Below, piece after piece: positions 11,901-25,700 of a stretch of 64,000 bases of DNA; position 1 is the first letter of the stretch; every line of letters starts with the position of its first letter. The position numbers and the translations under genes were made by a program. The notes beneath the pieces are model-generated. The model saw only the letters and a program-made list of their open reading frames with translations, did no database searches and had not been told where the DNA came from. This DNA comes from Viola odorata (lineage: Eukaryota > Streptophyta > Magnoliopsida > Malpighiales > Violaceae), in NCBI GenBank assembly GCA_963691705.1, contig OY829540.1, positions 72,154,367 through 72,218,366 on the forward strand. Direction: 5' to 3'.

Positions 11901-14900
11901 ACAGGCCTGTGGATATTCTTAGAAGGTTTTTTGAGTCCAACTCTCCTAGATCAGTCCTGGAAGATTTCTTTAATCGTTTTGGGGCTGGTGAGGCAGCTGC
12001 AATGTGTTTAATGATTGCTGCAAGGATAATTCATTCTGAAAATCTTATAAGCAATGCTACTGCTGAGAAGGCTGCTGAAACCTATGAGGATCCTAGAGTT
12101 GTTGGAATGCCTCAACTTGAAGGTAGTAATGTGCTATCAAACACTAGAACCACGACTGGAGGTTTTAGCATGGGACAGGTTGTTCAGGAGGCAGAGCCAG
12201 CCTTTTCAGGTGCACATGAAGGGCTCTGCTTGTGCACATCAAGGTTGCTTTTTCCTGTCTGGGAACTCCCTGTTTTTGTCATAAAGAGTGGTCCATCTGA
12301 TGCTGCTACCGAAAACGGAGTAGTTGTATGCAGGCTGTCTGCTGGGGTTATGCAAGTACTTGAAAACAAGGTTCGATCACTAGAGAAGTTCTTAAAATCT
12401 AGAAGAAATCAGAGGAGGGGACTTTATGGCTGTGTAGCTGGTTTGGGAGACGTGACTGGTTCTATATTGTATGGAACTGGTTCAGACTGGGGCAGTGGTG
12501 ATCGGAGTATGGTACGGAATTTGTTTGGGGCTAACTCAAGGAGTGTCGAGTCCAATGGTGGTGGGGCATCAAATAAAAGGCAACGACTACCATATAGTCC
12601 TGCAGAATTGGCTGCCATGGAGGTATATGTTTGATGTATTTCATTTTCAGGTGTCTTATGCCATGTTTTTCATGACTTAATTGTTGTTTATGCTACAGGT
12701 CAGGGCAATGGAGTGCATAAGGCAATTGATTCTTAGATCTGGCGAAGCTTTATTTTTGCTGCAGCTCCTTTCTCAGCACCATATAACACGCTTGGTTCAG
12801 GGAGTTGATGCTAATCTACGGCAGACTTTGGTTCAATTAACATTCCATCAGCTAGTTTGCTCTGAAGAGGGTGACTGTCTAGCTACTATGTTAATTGCTG
12901 CGCTAATGGAGGTGAATAATGCTCAATTGCTCATATGTAACACACTAAGATCAATTCTAACTACAGCTTCTCCTATATTTATTGGATATCCCCTCGTTAT
13001 TTTTCCTTTGCTGATGAGTGCTATCCTGCAGTCTGATTTTTTTTCTTCAACTAACACAATTCATATCTCCAGTATTATACTGGTCCGGATGGCAGGGGTA
13101 CAGTAGATGATGTTAGTGGAAAACTACGCGAGGGTTGTCCAAGCTACTTCAAGGAATCTGATTATAAGTTTTTCTTAGCTGTGGAATTCCTTGAAAGAGC
13201 TGCTGTAACTTTAGATCCTGTGGAGAAAGAGAATCTTGCCAGAGAGGCCTTCAATTTCTTGAGCAAAGTTCCAGAGTCTGCAGATTTACGAACAGTTTGT
13301 AAACGATTTGAGGATTTAAGGTGATGCTGATCTTCAAGACAAAGGCTGAAACCCAAGGTTTCATTATTTTTTATGTTTATTTGAACTAGTGCATATTAAC
13401 CCTAAATTGTGATGGATCTACAGATTTTATGAAGCTGTGGTTAGGTTACCGCTGCAAAAGGCGCAATCCCTTGATCCTGCAGGTGATGCTTTGAATGAGC
13501 AAATTGATGTGGAAGCTAGAGAAAGTGCACTTGCTCAACGTGAACAGTGCTATGAGATCATTATTAGTGCTTTGCGTTCTCTTATACCTGAGGCTTCCCA
13601 AAGGGAAATTGGGTCTCCTGTTAGGCCTTCTTCTATGCGACCTGCACTTGACCAGGCTTCTCGGAAGAAATATATTTGCCAGATTGTTCAACTTGGTGTC
13701 CAGTCGCCTGACAGAATATTTCATGAGTATCTTTACAGGACCATGATTGATTTGGGCCTAGAAAATGAGCTGTTGGAGTATGGAGGTCCTGATTTAGTGC
13801 CTTTTCTGCAAAGTACTGGCCGTGAGCCATCACAAGAGGTACTGCTTAGTTTTGTTGAAAATCACACAGTAGCCGCTTTCTCCTATAAATCAGCTTGAAG
13901 TGAACACTGAAAACTTTAAAACTTGACTTGAACCAGTTAAAATACTGAATTCTTTGATTTTGAGTCTCTGTTTCCACTTGTTGACCTATTTCACCATTAG
14001 TTTGCCACTATCTCTAGTTGTTCAGCATTGTTGTGTTGCTTTGATTTGTTTATTGGACAGAGCTAGTAGAAAGGCCCAAAAATCAAGAGTTTAAATGTTT
14101 ATGGGGTAGACTTAAGAAAACTTCACATTGGCTTATAGATATGGTGGTCTCTGTATATATTTTTTCAGTCTAGTTCTGTTGTTTATCTCCCCTTGTTTTG
14201 TTGTTTCCTTTTTCTTTCTCTTTGGTTATTTGAATTTCTACTTTGGAATTTGTTGAAGCAGTGAAAAGTGTAACATTATTAGCTTAGCTAGTGCATACAC
14301 ATTCTTCAACAAATGTTCAGTTGTTTTTCTTTTCTGGTAAAGATTTGCATTTGTTGTTGTTGTTGTTGTTGTTTAGACTCTGTTGTCAATCTTGCAGGTT
14401 CGAGCTGGTTCTACAGCAACATCAGTTTCCTTTCCAATTCGTCATGCAAGAGCACCCATCCTTTCTGATCAAGCAAAATACCTTGATCTTCTGGCGCGGT
14501 ATTATGTCTTGAAGCGGCAGCATGGGCTTGCAGCTCATATCTTGCTAAGATTGGCTGAAAGACGTTCAACTGATGCAGGACATGTCCCTAGTCTTGAACA
14601 AAGGTTCCCTCCTATCCTCCTCCTCCCATGCTCCAGTCCTCCATTCATATTATTAATATCTAGACTATATTTTCTTTCATCTTTGCTTACTAGTATCCTT
14701 TCTTCAGTGTTGTGACTTGCTTGGGTTTTTGCATGCCACTGAAACACATTTCACCTACACATTGGTAAAACTTAGAGGAGCCAATGCACCAAATATGATT
14801 GGTTAACCATCTAGCGCCACCATTATCTGGTTGAACATTTCTCTTATTTTTCATTTTTCATTCAACTGATAATTTGAAAGGTTTATGCTGTGTACAGGTT

Positions 14901-17900
14901 GATTCACAAAATATATTTGAGGTTTTTTTCAAATTCAATATGACCTATTCAAATCAAGACTCCACTTTTTCTGTGTGGAAAAGAAAACCCTTACCTGTTT
15001 GAAAATTCTTCTGAAAGGGACCATTTGTTACCCATAGCTGCATAGAGGCTTGTGGTTCACCCTGAAAGATCTAGTGAAATGAAGGATAGGGTATGCTGCC
15101 TTTGCTTCATTTCAAGTCATTCATCAATTCACTGCTTATACTAAATCAGAATGATATATAATCATGCGTTTATATGCATTGGTGAATAATTTGGCATATT
15201 GTTTAATATTTCTTTGGTCCAGTAGTGGAGGGGCCATTTACAGTTATTAGCTGGAGTTAAAGGGTGGCCTAGGTATCTTGAGTGTTCTCTTTTCAGTATA
15301 TAGCTAATCAGCAATTGAAACGTAACAACCAGCGCAAATCCTGTTATTCATTTTACCAAAATTTCTGATAATTATTTGTTTGAACTATGTCAGGCGACAG
15401 TATTTAAGTAATGCAGTTCTACAAGCTAAGAATGCAAGCGATGGTGGAGGTATGGTAGATTCTTCAAGGAGTGCGTTAGGTAGTGGATTGCTAGATTTAC
15501 TTGAAGGAAAACTTGCAGTTCTTCGGTTTCAAATAAAAATTAAGGAGGAGCTTGAAGCTATAGCTTCTAGATCAGAATCTTTGTCTAACTTGTCTGATGT
15601 GCAAAATGAAATGATTCCTGATAACAATGCCAATACTGAGTTTGTGAAAGTTGCACGGGAAAAGGTCAAAGAGCTATCATTGGACTTGAAGAGCATAACT
15701 CAACTATATAATGATTATGCTGTTCCTTTCGAACAATGGGAGGTGTGTCTCTTGCTTTTGAATTCTGTTTCTGATCAAATCGATTGAATGGTTGTTCATA
15801 TTCTTCCAGTGATACATACATAATGATGATGCAGCTCACATTTGATATTAGGCCACAGTAGTAAAGCTACTGAAACTGGCAGAGGTGCCTTCTCTTTAGA
15901 TCTAGGCATAAAACCACTGTGTCTTTGTCTGTGTTTTTGGTTCAATTTGTTTAGTCGTGGTCTTGAATATCTTGATGCATGATGAGTTTCACCTAGAGGA
16001 TGTTAAACAAAAAAGAGGTACCTTGAGCCAGTGGTAGTCCATGCATGGAAATGAGCATTTGTCGCTCCCGTCAGGTTACCTTCACACTTGGATGTTATAG
16101 AGACTGACTAGATGTGACTGTTTTGATATTCCTGTTCGTCTCTGCATGCAATACTTGTTTTTGGTTTTCCATGTTCATGATGGAATTCCTTGCTTTTCCT
16201 TTTTTTCTCTTCAGATATGTCTGGAAATGCTTTACTTTGCAAGTTATTCTGGTGATGCTGACAGTAGCATTGTTAGAGAAACCTGGGCTAGACTAATCGA
16301 TCAAGCTCTCTCAACGGGTGGCATTGCTGAAGCTTGTTCAGTACTGAAGAGGGTTGGTTCCCACATGTATCCTGGGGATGGGACTGTTTTACCATTAGAC
16401 ACCTTATGTCTTCACCTTGAGAAGGCTGCACTGGTGAGCTGAAATTCCTGTAAATACATACTTCTGTTTCTATCTCTAAAACTATGCTCAACTTTGATGT
16501 TTGTCAAACTTATCCCCTAAAGGTTGCATGTCATACATCTGTTTATGATTGAAATTACATTTCCTGAAATAGTGTTGAGTACTGTTGACTCTATGTGCTT
16601 CATTTGAACTTTGCTGTTTTCTACTCAGGCGGGTTTTGGTAATTTATTGTCTTTTCTTTTCTTTTGTCTTAGGAGAGACTGGAATCAGGAGTTGAATCTG
16701 TTGGGGACGAAGACATACCAAGAGCTCTTCTTGCTGCTTGCAAGGGTGCAACTGAACCTGTATTGAACACCTATGATCAGTTACTATCAAATGGAGCTAT
16801 TCTGCCTTCTCCCAACCTTAGGTTACGGCTCCTTCGTTCGGTGCTAGTGATACTTCGTGAATGGGCGATGTCTGTATTTGCACAGAGGATGGGTACAAGT
16901 GCTACTGGTGCTTCTTTAATATTGGGAGCAACTTTCTCACGAGAGCAGACAACACTCATTAACCAAGGGATTCGTGATAAGATAACAAGTGCAGCAAATA
17001 GGTGCGCTTGTCCTTTCAGCCACTTGTTACTTTTTGCTCCTGTTGTGTTACATGTCAGTCAAACAATTATGTTTCTTGGTGTAAGGTCAAGGTTACTAAA
17101 GTCAACTAGATTTTTTTTTTGGTGTTAGATTCATGAAAGCATAGTTCAATTGAAGGGAAGTAAAAGTAGTTAGATGGTCAGCACCAGGGTCGTGATGAGT
17201 TTGGGATCTATCTTGATTCACTTTTTTGGTACTCAATTTAGTGGTTGTGGGTTGTCTTAGATGTCAAAACAATGACAATCTTGTTGGTCCACAACCCTTA
17301 TTTTGCCTTTGATATGTGGGTCAAAAACGAGGATAGTTTCATCCCATTTGTTCTCTTTCTCAAGATCATTGATACAATCTGTAGAACTAGGTTTTCTAGT
17401 TGCAACTTTAATGATAGCCAGATTTTCTTTAATGATCTAAGCCAGGTTTAGCTTAACTTGGAAGGACTGAAAAATGAGCATTATCTTTTCTCTTTTTGCA
17501 CTGTACTCTAGTTTCCTAACTGAATTTCAAATTCTTTTGGTTATCGTGATTGGAGGCAACTGTGTGTTGATATTCAAGATCAGACAGTTTTTTGTTAGGA
17601 ATGTCTTGGGTTTAGTTCGTGTGAGAAATGGTGTTTCATTCACCAACCCAAGGACAAGTGACGTGGCAGATTTTAATCGGTTTGATTAAGTTTTTTCGAT
17701 TAATCTTTTTGGTTTGAGTGGATTTTCCCAACAATCTCTTGCTACGTAAGTTTGTTTGTTTCAAGATACTTTTTATGAAAAGTTCCTGCACACCATTCAG
17801 TAAGGTAGGCCTTTAATATACTCATAGCGACAGCGTATCCTGCCATTTGTGTGTTGTCACTTCTCTTACCAGAATGTTATTACTGCATCTTTTGTGTTAT

Positions 17901-18134
17901 CTGTGTGCAGTGACCAATCTTATTTCCTCTGTTAGTTTCTTATTATTATCGTGTCGTTTTGCAAATACGTATCGCGGTGGTATTCATCTCACATGCTGAG
18001 GAAATTGTGATTACAGGTACACGACCGAAGTGAGGAGGTTACCCCTACCGCAAAACAGGACAGAGGCTGTTTACCGAGGATTTCAAGAGCTTGAAGAGTC
18101 TTTGATAAGTCCTTTTTCTTTCGATAGATCGTGA
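8921..18134 (+). CDS. NUP155: nuclear pore complex protein NUP155
   Basis: Complete 13-exon gene with GT-AG borders and consistent phases: 8921-9079, 9200-9369, 9492-9618, 10475-10737, 10966-12622, 12699-12911, 13073-13320, 13424-13838, 14398-14603, 15394-15742, 16215-16433, 16673-17001, 18017-18134. The product is about 1490 residues, close to plant NUP155 (about 1460, from memory). The start MSWEDEVVLRDVTNAGLVVS is typical. The N-terminal half reads as the beta-propeller region (GRILLSGRDGHIYELHY, and WLHLVAVLSDGRRMYLSTSP). The C-terminal half is the helical solenoid (RAMECIRQLILRSGEALFLL; VEFLERAA). Known role: a linker nucleoporin of the inner ring of the nuclear pore. Nothing in the sequence is broken, and it is in tandem with VAC14 on the same strand. 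Confidence 0.97.
14349..14374 (+). repeat. TTG microsatellite in a NUP155 intron
   Basis: Seven or so TTG units in the intron upstream of the exon at 14398. Confidence 0.8.
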
Positions 18135-19738
18135 TTCCTTAATGTACCATATATATGATGTTGTATGAAATTTATTGGAAAAGTTAGTTGTGATGATAGA
18201 AAAGGGTAATAAATAGTTCATTGTCTATGTTTCCAGTTGTACATTAGACTCGTGACAATTGACTATTCAAAGGTATCATAAAAAAGCATGATTTGAATTA
18301 GACGACTGAAGTCTGAAATTTTTATCTGCCAATCTTCTCGTCTACATTCTTATATGTGCGAAAATTGCAATAGCACCAGCGGTTGACATTTATCAATTAT
18401 ACATTGATTACGTACGTATTGGGCTTGCAATTGTACCCTTTTTTGGCCGATTTGATTGAGAAAATCGAGACTCCATTATAGGTCTGGTTCTTACAATCCC
18501 AATAAGCTATGGATCGGTCGAATCCGATTGTGAACCGGTTGATTCGCAAGTCGCAACCGATTTGGGCGGTTCTGACAGGTTTTTTTTTAAAGAATAAAAA
18601 AAATGATTCACTCCTTTAATTAAACTTTCAGCATTTTTTATTTAAATTTAGTATTTTTTTTCCCTATAAATCTATATTATTATTATTTTTGGACAGATTC
18701 TTATTTACTTTCATATAAAAATATTTATGTGCTAACTTTTAATTCAATTTATAATTAATACATATTAAAAAAATAGATTTTTTAATTTATTATATATTGG
18801 GAGGTATAAATGTTGAAATCATAGTATTTTTAACCATATTCAAGCCTTTATCGAATATTTTCCAAAATAAAAAAATTTGGCGATAAAAAATACGTTTGTT
18901 CTTACTTGTCGTTTTAGCCGCATTGTTTTTTTTGGTTAGTAATGTATTCTTGTATTTCAATGTTAAATATACTTAAACTTTCTTTTTCTACTCTTACTTA
19001 AATGTTTTTATTTATTAGGAAAGTAATTATTCCCTTAAAAAGAAAAATGAAAATTAATTCATCATTAATCATATCCTTTCATTGTTTCACACTAACTTCA
19101 TTTATTTATTTTAAAATAATTATCTATGACATAAATAAAATAAAATAAAATAAAATAAAAGGGCTGTAAGGTAATTGCTCATGCCCCCTCGTCCAGCCTT
19201 GTCGTGTAACCATGTTCCCGTTCCCGTTCTTTCCTCAGTTCGGTTTGGGTAGCATCTAACGTTATTACGCGATTCCGGGCACCAAAATCAAAAACAAGAA
19301 CGAACTTTGGAAAATTCTCCACATTCAACTTTTATATTCATTATAATAATTAAAAATTAAAAAATTAAAAAATTAAATAAAAAATATAGTAAAAATGTAA
19401 AATAAATAATAAAACAACAAACAAAAGAAAGAAAAAAAGAAAAAAAGAAAAAAAGAAAAGAGGAAATGAAAGGAAAGGAAAAGACTATAAACTAGAAAAA
19501 TAAGAGAGCTGAAGAGGAAGGGAAGAAAAACCAATAATCACCGCATCTAATGACTTTCCGATTCAATTCCCTTCTTAATCCTCTCATCAGATCTGATTAT
19601 CACCACTCCCCAACCAATCTCTAACCCGATTCCTTCTCCCCAATTGCAATTCTGTTTCCACTCCCAATTTCAATTTCTTGGATTCCCAAATCCAATTCTA
19701 ACTCCCTCCTCACTAGCAGTTGCCTTCCCTTGCCTGCC
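18135..19738. other. NUP155-VAC14 intergenic region
   Basis: AT-rich spacer containing the NUP155 3' flank and the VAC14 promoter and 5' untranslated region. An AAAAT microsatellite lies at about 19133-19160 and an A/G-rich run (AAAAAGA units) at about 19425-19470. A degenerate CCGATT/AACCGG-rich patch at about 18480-18580 may be an old repeat, but no borders are visible. Confidence 0.5.
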
Positions 19739-22700
19739 ATGGCCGACGCGCTCTCAGTCATCCCAGCCAACGTCCTCCGCAATCTCTCCGATAAGCTCTA
19801 CGAGAAGCGGAAGAATGCGGCTCTTGAGGTCTGTCTTCCTTGTTTTCACTTACTCCTTACTGATGATTGTATTTTGAGAAGTTTTAAATTTCTGTTTTTT
19901 TTTTTTAATTGAATTTCGTTGTGTGTTTACATGTAGGTTGAAGGCATAGTGAAGTCTTTGACTGCGGCGGGTGATCATGAGAAGATATCAGCGGTCATCC
20001 TATTGTTGACCCAAGACTTCACCTACTCGCCTCAAGCCAACCACCGCAAGGTACTTACTCACTTCTAAATTCTTAATCTTGTGGGTTGCCTAATTTGTTG
20101 TTCTGATTATGAATTTTACACCGTTGCTTCTGGTATTTTAGGGAGGATTGATAGGACTGGCTGCAGCGACTGTAGGACTGACTTCGGAAGCAGCCCAACA
20201 TCTTGAGGTTTGTGATGTTCTGCTACTCTTTTGTCAGGTTGGCAATGTTAGGATTTTACACTTGGCAACACTTGGAATTTCTTTTAGCAGTTGCATTAGG
20301 ATTTACCGTCTTCTTTTTAGAATTGACAAGAGTTAGAATTTTCGAGGCAGTTGCTTTAGGATTTTACAATTCGTTTGTGTACGCTGAGAACTTTGTATAC
20401 TGTGCAAATTTTGTCTTTTTTTTTCATGTTTAATTTTATCTGCTTGCACCTATATGTCTGCTAAAATCACGTTCTCCTTTCTCTTAAAGAGTGAACCGGT
20501 AGGAAGTCAATTGGTCATCAAAAGCATTGTACACCATTTCTTTTTGTTGGGTGAATAACTCAATTAACTTTACAGAAGATGGAAAGCTGCAAAAAAGTAA
20601 TACTAGTCCGGTAATACTACCCTAGTTTGTTTGGCACACCTTGACTGCTGGGCAAGCTTGTTGACATTAAAACAACTAAATTGTGTTGCTTAGGTGCTAG
20701 GCACTGTTAAAATGCTAGACTTGGAAACTTTTATCCCGACCTTTTCCTAACTAATGAATTGCAGTGGAAAAGGGAAGTTGAGTAAACTGTCTATTGTTTG
20801 ATGTTTGGACTGGTGAACTATGGAACACAAAGCAAAAGGTCTTTACTAAAGTGGGGTAAAGAATGTGTTTTAAAACATTTAAAAAGTACTTGAAAACTGA
20901 ATTCTTAAGTTATGCCTTCCAATAGAAGGAGCACTATAGGCTTCTCTTAGATTGGAAACACATTCCTTACACAATACTTTTCTTCCTTTACAATTACCTT
21001 CACTATGTATCATTCCAATGAGCATTGAGCTGTATGAAAAATGAACGGTTCTAGTACTGTTGAAAGTATGATATTTTGTATTTGTATCTAATCTGCTTTT
21101 ATCTTTGCTTATATTTTTTAAGCTATGCATTTTGACTCCAATATATACTCCAAGCTATTTGTGTTCAAGCCATTACTAATTTTTTTAAGCAAGTGGTAGG
21201 AGGAACTTCCATTATATCTTGAGTATGAACTCCAAGATATATAGTGGCCTAATATCATTTTAACTTGCTTTTGCAAAAATGTATTTGTTATGCTGCTTGG
21301 GCCCATCTATTATAGTTAAACTTCTGATAGTTATGTGGTTCTAACATGTCTGTAGTAGCTAAATTTCGAAACGGTATCTTATTCTCTAAATCTATTTTCG
21401 GACTTCGTTCTTACTTTCTCTTACATGTCTTTTTGGACTTTCTGCATCTACTAATCTAGTTATTCAGATCTGCTAGAGATTTAGTTTTGTTGGTCCCGTG
21501 CTGCATTTTTCTGTATCAGTGTGGGGGTACAGTTTCTTTGTATTCGTGTATTTTCTTTCCTATTCACATGATTTGTAGCTAACAAGCATCAGCCTGTATC
21601 AATGGTGTAGTTTAAATCCAAATCGAATGTCAGTCCTAATATGAATCTTACCATAGTACTAATTTAAATGGTTCTGGAAGTGTACTACTACATACAAAAC
21701 TATCAAGGAGGGGACACGGACGCATCCACAGACTAATTAAACCTTAGCACCTTTTAGTCACCTTACACAGAGGGTTGTTCCCATACGGTGACCTTTTCAA
21801 AATGAACAGTGAATAATGGGGTTTTTTTAACCTTATTTTTGAAATCAGGATTTAAGACTTGATTTAGGTATGAAGCAATGCATAGTGGCTTGACTGAGTG
21901 CGGCTTTTGTTAGGAAGTTTGTTTGGAGTTTAATACAGTTGAAGTCGCGTTAGTAATGCAGTTAGAGCTGATTGGGGTGCAGAGTTATTGATGATGAGAA
22001 GGAATCTTTCGGAGAAAATAGGAAACTTCTGAAGTGAGAAAGCATCTGCCACACAATAGTCATAATTTTGCAGCGGTTTTGATTTGCCATACCTTGTTGC
22101 CAAACATCTTTAATGCAATGCGCCACTGATCAGCTGTTATGTAAATATGAAAAGATCCTCGGTGTTTTAGCTTCTTAGCCTTATTCTCCTACCAATGGTG
22201 AGAGTCATTGAGAGAACGAGCGTGGTAGCTTTTGACTTGATTTCAGTCAACTTTGCTTGCTCTTGTAGCCCTAGGTGTTCCATTTGAATCTCTACTGTGA
22301 CCATTGTGCATTTCGAATGAGGACTTTGTAAATTAACTTGTCTGTTAGACCAGCTGTTAAATGTCAGGGATTGGCATAACATTCTTTCTAGAAGGCATAT
22401 AAAAGAGCCATGTGTTTTATCTCTTTTATGACTTTTTTTTGCAGTATTTGAAACATTTTGGAAGTTTTACAACTTTAATTGCATTCATTTCTCATTTTTG
22501 TTCTTACAATATTTATTTTTTCCGTTGTTTTGGATGCATCTTTGCAGCAAATTGTGCCACCCGTTCTTTCTTCTTTCTCTGACCAAGATAGTAGGGTTCG
22601 TTATTATGCTTGCGAAGCTTTATATAACATTGCTAAGGTGAGAGCGGGATATGCTAATTTACGTCCCTCATGTTTCCATATTCCTTGGTACCTTATTATC

Positions 22701-25700
22701 TCCTTATTGTTGTTTTTGTGTTTTTTATTTATTATTACTATTGCAGGTGGTGAGAGGGGACTTTATTGTTTTCTTTAATAAAATTTTTGATGCCTTGTGC
22801 AAACTGTCTGCTGACTCGGATCCCAATGTACAAAGTGCTGCTCATCTTTTAGACCGGCTTGTTAAAGTAAATACCTATTCTTACCTGCAATTATATTTTC
22901 TTTTTACGATAAAACTGGAACCCCGTAATTTGAGACCAATTCTTATTTCACTATAATGAAACAGGACATTGTTACAGAAAGTGATCAATTCAGGTATGCA
23001 AACTTTGATATGTAGGTTAAGAATTGGCAAATTGCTTTGTTGACTTCTCTCATGATGTGAAAGCGTTTGTGTTTCTATGGCTGCCTCTTTCTCAGCATTG
23101 AAGAATTTATTCCATTGTTGAGAGAACGCATGAATGTCCTAAATCCTTATGTTCGCCAGTTTTTGGTTGGATGGATTACAGTGTTGGACAGTGTCCCTGA
23201 TATTGATATGCTTGGTTTTCTTCCTGATTTTCTAGATGGTAAACAGTAGTCACTTTTCAAATCTGAAATGCTTTATTTTTTTATTATATCACTTCTTCAT
23301 GCTTACTGACCTGACCCATGCATTTTGAAAATGTCAGGTTTGTTTAATATGTTGAGTGATTCTAGCCATGAAATACGACAACAAGCTGATTCTGCTCTCT
23401 CAGAGTTTCTCCAGGAGATTAAGAACTCCCCAGTAAGACTTCCATTGAAATCGAAATGCAGTTCCTGTTCCTATATTCTGTAGTTTCTCCCATCACGTGA
23501 CTTGCTTTAGGAAAACTTGTTCCAACCGTTTCACCTTTTCCCCCTAATTTCATGATTTTTCGATAGTGTATTTTCGTTGTAAAAAAAACTTATTTATTTG
23601 TAATTATTTTTGAAGTCTGTAGATTATGGACGAATGGCTGAAATACTGGTGCAAAGGGCAGCTTCTCCTGATGAATTTACTCGGTTAACAGCTATCACAT
23701 GGGTGAGTGGGACGTTTTCTGCTTGTATCATCATCTTTTGTATATATGATTTTGTAAATCATATATGTTTGAGACGGAAAATCTTGAGAATTTGAGAAAT
23801 TGTTGTTTTTAAATATTATTTGCACTTATGTAGTAGTTTGATGTGTCTAACTGCAGATAAATGAGTTTGTAAAACTTGGCGGGGATCAACTTGTTCCTTA
23901 TTATGCTGATATCCTTGGGGCCATTCTCCCCTGTATATCTGACAAAGAGGAGAAAATTAGAGTGGTGAGCTGGTTTTGTACTATCTGACAATAATAAGTG
24001 TTCACATGCTAAGCATTTTATCCTGAGCCTATTCTTTTGGGTGTGAAAGGTTGCTCGTGAAACCAATGAAGAGCTTCGTGCAATCCAGGCTGATCCTTCA
24101 GAAGGATTCGATGTGGGAGCAATTCTTTCCATTGCTAGGAGGTATAGTTTTTGTAATTGTTAAGAAGTATTAGCTTAAAATGATGTAAGGAAGTTCCTTT
24201 TTACGCAGCACTTTTGCATTGACAAGAATTGCAGTTAGTCAAAGAGCTTAGAGCCAGCTATCTATTTGAGAAATTAGTCACAATGTTACTTTTGGTTTGA
24301 TAATTACTTCAACTTGTGTATTTTTCTTGATTTTTTTTGGCTGATCAGGCAATTATCTAGTGAGTGGGAGGCTACTAGAATTGAAGCATTGCACTGGATA
24401 TCAACCCTTTTAAATAGACACCGACCTGAGGTAATTTTCAGTGGCTTACATAATCTAGATGATATGAATGATATGTTGAGTTGCTTTTCTTTTGTTTATG
24501 AAACAGGTTCTAGTTTTCTTAAATGACATATTTGAAACCCTTCTGAAAGCACTATCAGATCCCTCTGATGAGGTAATCTTGCACTCTTGACTGCATGCGT
24601 CCTATATTTGATAATTTTATCTGGTTATGCTTTCAGCTTTCTACTCATTTCGAAACATCTGTTTCTGAAGTTTATGGATAACCATCACATTGCATTTATC
24701 TATACGTCCGGACTTGCAGAGTGTATATATATTTTTTCCTTTCCTGAAAGTTATCTGGAGTTATGATGCTTTTGAAAAGAAATTTGGGTCCCATGTGATT
24801 TAATTTATTGATTTTTGTACTTCTCCATTAAGTTTTTAAATAATTGTTTCTAAAGCAAGTTTTAGTCAATTTACTCTGTTATTGGTCATTGATCCAGGAT
24901 TAGTCTTTACTTTGTCCGGTCTTGTTAATGCTTCGTAAGTGTGTGGGTGTCTAATTGGTTTATGAGAAGTGAGTCAAACTTGAATTGTGCCAGATGGGGA
25001 CATGATGGACACCAATCAAAATATAGTTCACTGGCAATGCTTCTTCCTTGTAAATCTAGATTTTGTGTAACATAAAGGTCTGTAATTATCTTGTGCTTAA
25101 TATTCATTTACTTAAACTTGGTATGTTTCTGAATGCCTCCCAGGTTGTGCTTCTTGTTCTTGATGTACATGCTTGCATTGCAAAAGATACACTACACTTC
25201 CGACAACTTGTTGTGTTCCTAGTGCATAATTTTCGCATCGATATTTCTCTTCTTGAGAAGTGAGTGTCACTCTCATTACTTCTTTCACTAATTATATTTG
25301 GAAGTCTTTTACTTTTATACTGCTCTGCTAGTGAAGGTTTATCTTTGATGTATGGTGATGTCTTATTTCTTCTGTAATTTACTTCTTTGTTCTGTTAGGC
25401 GTGGTGCTTTGATTATTCGGCGGCTGTGTGTACTTTTAAATGCTGAAAGGGTGTATAGGGAACTTTCTACGATATTAGAAGGGGAAGCTGACCTGGATTT
25501 TGCATCGATTATGGTTCAGGTTTGACACTTTATATTCAAGTTTCTTCATTGCAATGTGTGGCTGAATAAAACAGTAAACTGTAGCAATCATTAGTTTCAG
25601 TTGAGCATGGCATACTTCAATTAATGTATATATATCACCCTTTTTCTTTTCCTCTTCTTTTCTTCAGGCTTTGAATTTGATTTTACTTACATCCTCCGAA